DNA of 64,000 nucleotides from Rathayibacter sp. VKM Ac-2804 (GTDB lineage Bacteria > Actinomycetota > Actinomycetes > Actinomycetales > Microbacteriaceae): the NCBI RefSeq assembly GCF_009866655.1, contig NZ_CP047420.1, positions 2,480,001 through 2,544,000 on the forward strand, given 5' to 3'. The translations under genes and the position numbers were made by a program. Below, in pieces: positions 53,454 through 64,000 of the stretch (position 1 is the first letter of the stretch; the number at the start of each line of letters is the position of its first letter). The notes beneath the pieces are model-generated. The model was given only the letters and a program-made list of their open reading frames with translations, searched no databases and had not been told where the DNA came from.

Positions 53454-54434
53454 TCAGAGGTCCTGGAGCTCGGCGGGGAGGTTCGCGTCAGTGCCCGGGA
53501 TGTCGAGGTCGGTGGCGCGCTTGTCGGCCATCGCGAGCAGGCGGCGGATGCGGCCGGCGACGGCGTCCTTCGTCATCGGCGGGTCGGCGTGGTGGCCGAG
53601 CTCGTCGAGGCTGGCGTCGCGGTGCGCGAGACGCAGCCGTCCGGCGTAGCGGAGGTGCTCGGGGATGTCCTCGCCGAGGATCTCCATCGCGCGCTCGACG
53701 CGGGAGCAGGCGGCGACCGCGGCCTGCGCGGAGCGGCGGAGGTTCGCGTCGTCGAAGTTGACCAGGCGGTTGGCGGTCGCGCGGACCTCGCGGCGCTGGC
53801 GCAGCTCCTCCCAGCTGGCGACCGTGGAGGTCGCGCCCATCAGGGTGAGCATCGCGCTGATGCTCTCGCCGTCGCGGATCACGACGCGGTGCACGCCGCG
53901 CACCTCGCGCGACTTGGCCTGGACGCCGAGGCGGCCGGCCGCGCCGACGATGGCCATCGCCGCCTCGTTGCCGGGGCAGATCACCTCGAGGGCGGCCGAG
54001 CGGCCGGGGTCGGTGAGCGAGCCCTGCGCGAGGAAGGCGCCGCGCCACACGGCGGCGAGCTCCTCCCGCGTGCCGGTGGTCAGCCGGTTCGGCAGGCCGC
54101 GGACGGGACGACCGCGCTGGTCGAGCAGACCGGTCTGGCGGGCGAGCGTGTCGCCCCCCTCCACCACGCGCACCAGCCAGCTGGTCGTGCGGCGCGAGCC
54201 GCCGGCCGAGACGATGCTGCCCTCGCTGCGGACTCCGTAGAGCTCGGCGAGGTCGCGGCGGACGCGGGTGGCCAGCGGTGCCGAGTCGAGCTCGACCTCG
54301 ACCGCGAGGCGGTTCGAGATGATGTGCAGTCCCCCGGAGAAGCGGAGGATGGTCGCCAGTTCAGCGGCACGGACGGTGTTCTTGCGCGAGACGATCGCGA
54401 CCAGTTCGCCCTTGACATCTGCAGTGAGGGCCAC
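53454..54434 (-). CDS. whiA: DNA-binding protein WhiA
   Basis: A 326-residue WhiA. The N-terminal LAGLIDADG-endonuclease-like fold holds [18 protein letters not shown] [17 protein letters not shown] (about 130-146); the C-terminal helix-turn-helix has [34 protein letters not shown]. WhiA controls division genes in sporulating actinobacteria and is kept in non-sporulating ones. GTG at 54434 gives the family [14 protein letters not shown] start and has AAAGAAG upstream. It follows rapZ by 46 bp, with no yvcK gene between. Confidence 0.95.
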   Translation of the reverse strand: MALTADVKGELVAIVSRKNTVRAAELATILRFSGGLHIISNRLAVEVELDSAPLATRVRRDLAELYGVRSEGSIVSAGGSRRTTSWLVRVVEGGDTLARQTGLLDQRGRPVRGLPNRLTTGTREELAAVWRGAFLAQGSLTDPGRSAALEVICPGNEAAMAIVGAAGRLGVQAKSREVRGVHRVVIRDGESISAMLTLMGATSTVASWEELRQRREVRATANRLVNFDDANLRRSAQAAVAACSRVERAMEILGEDIPEHLRYAGRLRLAHRDASLDELGHHADPPMTKDAVAGRIRRLLAMADKRATDLDIPGTDANLPAELQDL

Positions 54435-54480
54435 GGAGTCTTCTTTCCTTACGTCGGGTGCGCGGCGGAGCGCGCGGGGA

Positions 54481-55356
54481 TCATTCTCGGCCGAGGTCGC
54501 GGTGCGCCACGTTGACGGCGACACCCGGCAGCTCGGCCAGTCGGGCCGCGACGCGGCCGGCGACGGCGACCGAGCGGTGCTTGCCGCCGGTGCAGCCGAT
54601 GGCGATGGTCGCGTGGCGCTTGTTCTCGCGCTGGTAGCCGTCGAGCACCGGCCGGAGGGCACGCGAGTAGGAGTCGATGAACTCCTCCGCGCCCTGCTGG
54701 GCCAGCACGTAGTCTCTCACCTCTTCGTCGAGACCGGTGTGCGGCCGGAGCTCCGGGATCCAGTACGGATTGGGCAGGAAGCGCGCGTCGGCGACCATGT
54801 CGGCGTCCGTGGGCAGGCCGTACTTGAAGCCGAAGCTCATCACGGTGATCTGCAGCCCGGCGCGGCCGGCCTCGGCGAAGCGCTCGGTGATCGTGGTCGC
54901 GAGCTGGTGCGGGTTGAGGTCGGACGTGTCGATCACGATGTCGGCCGACTCGCGCAGCTGCGCCAGTCGCGTCCGCTCGGCGGAGATGCCGTCGAGGAGG
55001 GTGCCGCGCCCCTGCAGCGGGTGCGGGCGGCGCACCTGCTCGAAACGGCGGACGAGGGCGGCGTCGGTCGCCTCGAGGAAGACGACGCGCAGGTCGACGC
55101 CGACGCGCAGCTCGCGCACGATCTCGCCGAGATCGGCGAAGAAGTCGCGTCCGCGGACGTCGACCACCGCCGCGACCTTGGGCACGGTGTCGCCCGCGCG
55201 CTGGGCGAGATCGACCAGCGGGCGCAGCATCTGCGGCGGGAGGTTGTCGACCACGTACCAGCCGAGGTCCTCCAGCGCGTTGGCGGCGGTGGATCGTCCG
55301 GCGCCGGACATCCCGGTGACGATCAGCACGTTCTGCTGCTCGCTCTCGGTGCTCAT
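54481..55356 (-). CDS. rapZ: RapZ/YvcJ-family nucleotide-binding protein
   Basis: A 291-residue P-loop protein: Walker [10 protein letters not shown] (15-23), [11 protein letters not shown], the [32 protein letters not shown] block and the C-terminal [13 protein letters not shown]. In enterobacteria RapZ directs RNase E to the GlmZ RNA; in Gram-positives (YvcJ) the role is less clear. The ATG at 55356 has GGAGA upstream. It lies between uvrC and whiA as in most actinobacteria. Confidence 0.94.
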   Translation of the reverse strand: MSTESEQQNVLIVTGMSGAGRSTAANALEDLGWYVVDNLPPQMLRPLVDLAQRAGDTVPKVAAVVDVRGRDFFADLGEIVRELRVGVDLRVVFLEATDAALVRRFEQVRRPHPLQGRGTLLDGISAERTRLAQLRESADIVIDTSDLNPHQLATTITERFAEAGRAGLQITVMSFGFKYGLPTDADMVADARFLPNPYWIPELRPHTGLDEEVRDYVLAQQGAEEFIDSYSRALRPVLDGYQRENKRHATIAIGCTGGKHRSVAVAGRVAARLAELPGVAVNVAHRDLGRE

Positions 55357-55458
55357 GGGGTCTCCGTGCTCGTGTGGGTCGCGGACCCTCCTTCGGGGAG
55401 GGCGGGCCTCCAGCCTAGGGTGTGGCCCTGAGCGGAGCACCCGGCGGAGGGCGGTGCC

Positions 55459-57327
55459 TCAGGGATGCAGGTGCCCGTGGATGGCCGCCGCGAGCGTCGG
55501 CCCGATGCCCTTGACCTCGGCGATCTCGGCGTCGCTGGCCTCCCGCAGGCGGGTCACCGAGCCGAAGTGCTTCAGCAGATCGCGCACTCGTGTCCCGCCC
55601 AGCCCCGGGATCTCCGCCAGCTGCGACGAGATGTCGCGCTTGCGGCGCTGGCGCTGGTGGGTGATCGCGAAGCGGTGCGCCTCGTCCCGGATGCGCTGGA
55701 AGAGGAAGAGCGCGTCGCTGTTGCGCGGCAGGATCACCGGGAAGTCGGAGTCCGGCAGCCAGATCTCCTCGAGACGCTTGGCGATCCCGCAGAGGGTGAT
55801 CCCGGTGACCCCGGACTCGTCCAGTGCGCGCTGGGCGGCCGCGACCTGCGGCTGCCCGCCGTCGACGATGAGCAGGTTCGGCGGGTAGGAGAACTTGCGC
55901 CGCTTCGCCTCCCCCGTCTCGGGATCGATCTCGGCGGGCTCGGTCGGCTCCTTGAGGTAGGCGAGGCGCCGGGTCAGCACCTGGTGCAGCGACTCGGTGT
56001 CATCGGTGGACTCGGCGATGCTGAAGCGGCGGTACTGGTCCTTGCGCACCAGGCCGTCCTCGAAGACGACCATCGACGCGACGATGTTGGTGCCGCTGAG
56101 GTGCGACACGTCGTAGCACTCCATCCGCAGCGGCGCCTCGGCCATCCCGAGCGCGTCGCGGATGTCCTCGAGGGCCTGCGTGCGCGCGGTGAAGTCCGCG
56201 GAGCGCCGGGTCTTATAGAGCATCAGCGAGTGCTTGGCGTTCTGCGTCGCGGTCTCGAGCAGAGCCGCCTTGTCGCCGCGCTGCGCCGCGCGCAGGCGGA
56301 CGTTCGCGCCGCGCAGCGAGCCCAGCCACTCCTCGAGCGCCTCGGAGTCCTCCGGCAGCTCGGGCACGACGACCTCGCGCGGCGGGATGTCGCCGCTCTC
56401 GTAGGCAGCCTGCAGCGCGGTGTCCACGAGCTCGGCGGTGCTCATGTCGAGCTCCTTGTCGACGACCCAGCCGCGCTCACCGCGGATGCGGCCGCCGCGC
56501 ACACGGAACTGCTGGACCGAGGCCGCGAGCTCGTCGTGCACGATCGCATAGAGGTCGACGTCGACGTTGTCCTTCAGCACGACCGCGCTCTTGGCCAGCA
56601 CGGCGTCGAGCGCCGCGGCCTGGTCGCGCAGCTTGCCGGCGCGCTCGTACTGCATCGCCTCGGCGGCCTCGCGCATCTCGCGCTCGAGCTCGCCGATCAT
56701 CCTGCGGTCGTGGCTGCCCATGAACGCGACGAAGCGGTCGACGATCGCGCGATGCTCCGCGAAGGTGACCCGGTGCGAGCACGGACCGCCGCAGCGGCCG
56801 ATCTGCGAGGCGAAGCAGGGCTTGCCGCTCTGCATCGCCCGCTTGTAGTTGGAGTCGTTGCAGGTCCTGATCGGGAACGCCTTGATCATCAGATCGATCG
56901 TCTCGTGGATCGCCCAGATCTTCGGGTACGGGCCGAAGTACCGCGCACCGCGGATCTTGGCGTTGCGCGTCACCATCACCCGGGGCGCCTCGTCGCCGAG
57001 GGTCACGGCCATGTACGGGTAGGACTTGTCGTCGCGGAACTTGACGTTGAAGGGCGGATCGAACTCGTTGATCCAGGTGAACTCGAGCTGCAGCGCCTCG
57101 ACGTCGGTGCCGACGACGGTCCACTCGACGCCGGACGCCGAGGTGACCATCCGCCGGGTGCGCTCGTGCAGGCTCGGCAGCGGAGCGAAGTAGTTGCTGA
57201 GCCGGGCGCGGAGGTTCTTGGCCTTGCCCACGTAAAGCACCCGGCCCCGGGCGTCCTTGAAGCGGTAGACGCCCGGGAGGGTCGGGATCTCGCCCGGCTT
57301 CGGCCGGAAGTCGACGGTCTGCGTCAT
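55459..57327 (-). CDS. uvrC: UvrABC system protein C
   Basis: A 622-residue excinuclease. The N-terminal GIY-YIG nuclease has [29 protein letters not shown] (about 19-47); a UVR motif is near 205-235 ([26 protein letters not shown]); the C-terminal RNase H-like domain has [24 protein letters not shown]; the end ([26 protein letters not shown]) is a double helix-hairpin-helix. It makes both incisions in nucleotide excision repair. Downstream of uvrA by 55 bp. Confidence 0.97.
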   Translation of the reverse strand: MTQTVDFRPKPGEIPTLPGVYRFKDARGRVLYVGKAKNLRARLSNYFAPLPSLHERTRRMVTSASGVEWTVVGTDVEALQLEFTWINEFDPPFNVKFRDDKSYPYMAVTLGDEAPRVMVTRNAKIRGARYFGPYPKIWAIHETIDLMIKAFPIRTCNDSNYKRAMQSGKPCFASQIGRCGGPCSHRVTFAEHRAIVDRFVAFMGSHDRRMIGELEREMREAAEAMQYERAGKLRDQAAALDAVLAKSAVVLKDNVDVDLYAIVHDELAASVQQFRVRGGRIRGERGWVVDKELDMSTAELVDTALQAAYESGDIPPREVVVPELPEDSEALEEWLGSLRGANVRLRAAQRGDKAALLETATQNAKHSLMLYKTRRSADFTARTQALEDIRDALGMAEAPLRMECYDVSHLSGTNIVASMVVFEDGLVRKDQYRRFSIAESTDDTESLHQVLTRRLAYLKEPTEPAEIDPETGEAKRRKFSYPPNLLIVDGGQPQVAAAQRALDESGVTGITLCGIAKRLEEIWLPDSDFPVILPRNSDALFLFQRIRDEAHRFAITHQRQRRKRDISSQLAEIPGLGGTRVRDLLKHFGSVTRLREASDAEIAEVKGIGPTLAAAIHGHLHP

Positions 57328-57382
57328 GCCCGCGCCTCCGCTCCCCCGGCCCCCCGGGGACGATCGGCGAGGCGGAGCCGCG

Positions 57383-60304
<2,922 letters not shown>

Positions 60305-60310
60305 CTCGAA

Positions 60311-60316
60311 AGTGTA
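60311..60316 (-). promoter_or_regulatory. Putative -10 box of uvrA
   Basis: TACACT on the minus strand, 6 nt before the GTG at 60304. It implies that uvrA has its own promoter and a leaderless transcript. Confidence 0.5.
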
Positions 60317-60435
60317 TGCGGAGCCACCGACATCGCTCGGGGCGTTCGCTGGCCGCTGATCCCGGCCCCCGCGACTTGCGCTCGTCGACCCCGCCCGCAC
60401 CGGCGGGCCGGCCCGCTCGGGCCGACCCTGCTCGG

Positions 60436-62502
<2,067 letters not shown>

Positions 62503-62508
62503 GATCGA

Positions 62509-62514
62509 AGCGTA
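62509..62514 (-). promoter_or_regulatory. Putative -10 box of uvrB
   Basis: TACGCT on the minus strand, 6 nt before the ATG at 62502. No ribosome binding site between. I see no clear LexA box nearby by eye. Confidence 0.45.
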
Positions 62515-62559
62515 ACCGCGACCACCGACATCGGGGCGGGCCTGCGCCGACGGCGAACG

Positions 62560-62592
62560 GGACTCGCGCGGAGCGCGCGTATCGAGATCCGC
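62560..62592. repeat. Degenerate single copy of the hairpin repeat
   Basis: GACTCGCGCGGAGCGCGCGT followed by ATCGAGATCCGCC keeps the GTATCGAGA right flank and a stem GCGCG-gag-CGCGC, but has lost most of the left flank. Between the beta-helix gene and uvrB. Confidence 0.6.
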
Positions 62593-62640
62593 CGGCGCCG
62601 GAAGCCGAGTCGACAGACCGACCAGCTGGAGGGCGCCGGG

Positions 62641-64000
62641 TCAGAGGCGGGAGACGCGCAGGTCGCGCAGGTGGAGGCGGTCGCCCGGGGCCATGCCGTC
62701 GGTGCGCACGCGGATCACCGCGCGCACCGCCCAGTCCGGCGCGGGCAGCGAGTAGGCGTCGTCGAGCCGGACGCCGGCGAAGGAGTCGCGGGCCGAGACC
62801 TCGGTCGGCGAGTACCAGTCGCCGCCCAGTCCGTCGGCGCGCCGCTCGGTCGCGAAGCCGAGGTCGATCCCGGCGGAGCCCGTGCCCTCGAAGAGCGCGT
62901 CCATGGAGGCGAGCACCCGCGCCCCCGCGGCGATCGGCACGAACAGGTGCACGGCTCCGGCGCCGGAGCCGTCCTCCAGCGCGAGTGCCCGCAGCCCCGC
63001 GACCGGCGAGTCCCCCGGCGCGACGGACGCTCCGCCCTCGGCCGTCCAGTCGTCCGCGAGCACGGAGCGCGAGCCGTGCGGGTCGAGCACGCCGCGGATC
63101 CGCTCGGCCGCGTGGAACTTCAGCGCCGTCGACGGCAGCGCGGAGGTGTCCGTGATCGTCAGCGTCCCGTCGCCGCGCGCCAGGAAGGGCAGCCGCGAGT
63201 TGCCGCCCTGGAACTGCCCGCCGCGGACGACGGCGCGCTGACCGCCCGCTCCGGAGAACTCGATCAGTCCGCGCTCCGCCTCGCCGTCGACCTCCTTGCG
63301 CGCCCGGACGAGGAAGCGGCAGTCGGTGAGCGAGAGCAGCGCGCCCCAGCCGTCCAGCTCGAACCAGCCGTGGTTGTCCGGGATCTGCATCTCGAAGTGG
63401 CAGTGCGAGAAGTGGGCCTGACCGCGGGAGATCGTGACCGCCCGGCCCTGGTTCGTCGAGAAGGTGTCGAACGAGCACTGATCGACGAAGAACTCCTGGT
63501 CGCCGTGGATCTGCAGCGCGCTCTCGGTGTTGCTGGTGAGGTCGCAGCCCTGGAAGGCGATGCGCTCCCCCGAGTCGACCGCGTCCTCGACGGCGACGAC
63601 GCCGACCCGGTTGCCCTGGAAGGAGCACGATCGGAACTCGAGCAGGTAGGCGTGCGAGCCGAGCTCGACCGCCGTGTCGAAGCGCCGCGCGACGACGTTC
63701 GCGAACGACAGGTAGGCGGGCTTGGGTCCGGGCTGTCGCAGGTGCGACGCGGCGCTCACGGCGATGCCCGTGTTCGACCCGTCGCCGATCAGGTGCAGGT
63801 TGCTCAGCACGCTCTGGTGCTGGCGGGTGAAGCCGGCGGCGGAGGTCTGCAGCACCGGGCCGACGGTCTGCAGGGCCGGGCCGGTCCCGGTGTAGCGGAT
63901 CTCGCAGTGGCCGTCGATGCTCACCCTCGCGTCCCAGGAGAGCGTCTCGTCCACGACGAAGCTGCCCCCGGGGGCGGTGACGACGCCGTGGTGCTCCGTC
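62641..64000 (-). CDS. Right-handed beta-helix (pectate-lyase-fold) protein, N-terminus outside window
   Basis: The frame runs off the right edge; a GTG at 63954 is internal, since the frame continues with TEHHGVVTAPGGSFVVDETL before it. About 453 residues are visible. Repeated short strands ending in asparagine/serine turns (YLLEFRSCSFQGNRVGVVAVEDA, IAFQGCDLTSNTESALQIHG, FFVDQCSFDTFSTNQGRAVTISRG, AHFSHCHFEMQ) form a parallel beta-helix of about 20-25 residues per turn. The last 150 residues look like a separate beta-sandwich. The fold occurs in polysaccharide lyases, epimerases and tail-spike proteins; no catalytic residues are identifiable, so function is unknown. Confidence 0.8.
   Translation of the reverse strand, partial: TEHHGVVTAPGGSFVVDETLSWDARVSIDGHCEIRYTGTGPALQTVGPVLQTSAAGFTRQHQSVLSNLHLIGDGSNTGIAVSAASHLRQPGPKPAYLSFANVVARRFDTAVELGSHAYLLEFRSCSFQGNRVGVVAVEDAVDSGERIAFQGCDLTSNTESALQIHGDQEFFVDQCSFDTFSTNQGRAVTISRGQAHFSHCHFEMQIPDNHGWFELDGWGALLSLTDCRFLVRARKEVDGEAERGLIEFSGAGGQRAVVRGGQFQGGNSRLPFLARGDGTLTITDTSALPSTALKFHAAERIRGVLDPHGSRSVLADDWTAEGGASVAPGDSPVAGLRALALEDGSGAGAVHLFVPIAAGARVLASMDALFEGTGSAGIDLGFATERRADGLGGDWYSPTEVSARDSFAGVRLDDAYSLPAPDWAVRAVIRVRTDGMAPGDRLHLRDLRVSRL

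Overview
The window is about 70% GC with strongly GC-biased third codon positions and frequent GTG starts (one clear TTG). It carries actinobacterial marker genes (rbpA, whiA, opcA, the divergent glgA/glgC pair, actinobacterial-type tkt-tal-pgi-zwf-opcA-pgl order). The gene set and the dispersed TCGAGTA...GTATCGA repeats suggest a Microbacteriaceae chromosome (Rathayibacter/Clavibacter-like); the family is an inference, the phylum is secure. There are no prophage, transposase, CRISPR, rRNA or tRNA signs; this is mostly conserved chromosomal core.

Layout. 1-1.6 kb: the 3' end of an error-prone DNA polymerase (dnaE2) and a small unknown gene. 1.7-8.1 kb: a minus-strand operon glgX-treY-treZ that debranches alpha-glucan and turns it into trehalose. 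8.3-20.7 kb: scattered single genes (helicase, SGNH hydrolase, D-Ala-D-Ala carboxypeptidase, rRNA/tRNA methyltransferase, sirtuin, histidine phosphatase, glycosyltransferase plus alpha/beta hydrolase, treS, an exonuclease, a YdeI-like protein). 20.9-32.8 kb: hydroxyacyl-CoA dehydrogenase, zinc-free ribosomal protein L31, an orphan ABC ATPase, divergent glgA/glgC, serB, a satD/membrane-protein pair, fabG, a DUF3099-small protein-SURF1 operon, an ABC-F protein, bioY. 32.8-37 kb: sufB-sufD-Rieske-sufC-sufT. 37.5-39.4 kb: ctaB-ctaA (heme O/heme A synthesis). 39.8-48.2 kb: transketolase, transaldolase, glucose-6-phosphate isomerase and dehydrogenase, OpcA, phosphogluconolactonase. 48.3-53.2 kb: rbpA, secG, tpiA, pgk, gap, sodA. 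53.5-62.5 kb: whiA, rapZ, uvrC, uvrA, uvrB. The right edge cuts a beta-helix protein.

How the genes fit together. The pentose phosphate block and the gap-pgk-tpiA block cover most of lower and branch carbon metabolism; glgC/glgA make glycogen, glgX/treY/treZ and treS connect glycogen, maltose and trehalose. The suf operon, cta genes and SURF1 serve the iron-sulfur and cytochrome oxidase side.

Non-coding content is the most unusual part: (i) a family of short hairpin repeats with covarying stems, in two places arranged as inverted pairs (REPIN-like) and once as a 35-bp tandem array, all between converging genes; (ii) a 519-bp gene-free secG-tpiA interval with a perfect 28-bp inverted repeat and two more strong hairpins; (iii) a compact operator-like region in front of satD; (iv) at least nine genes whose -10 hexamer lies exactly 6 nt before the start codon, predicting leaderless mRNAs; (v) a recurring bidirectional terminator with the core ACGACGAAGGGCCC. 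I see no clear multi-gene defence or mobile system.
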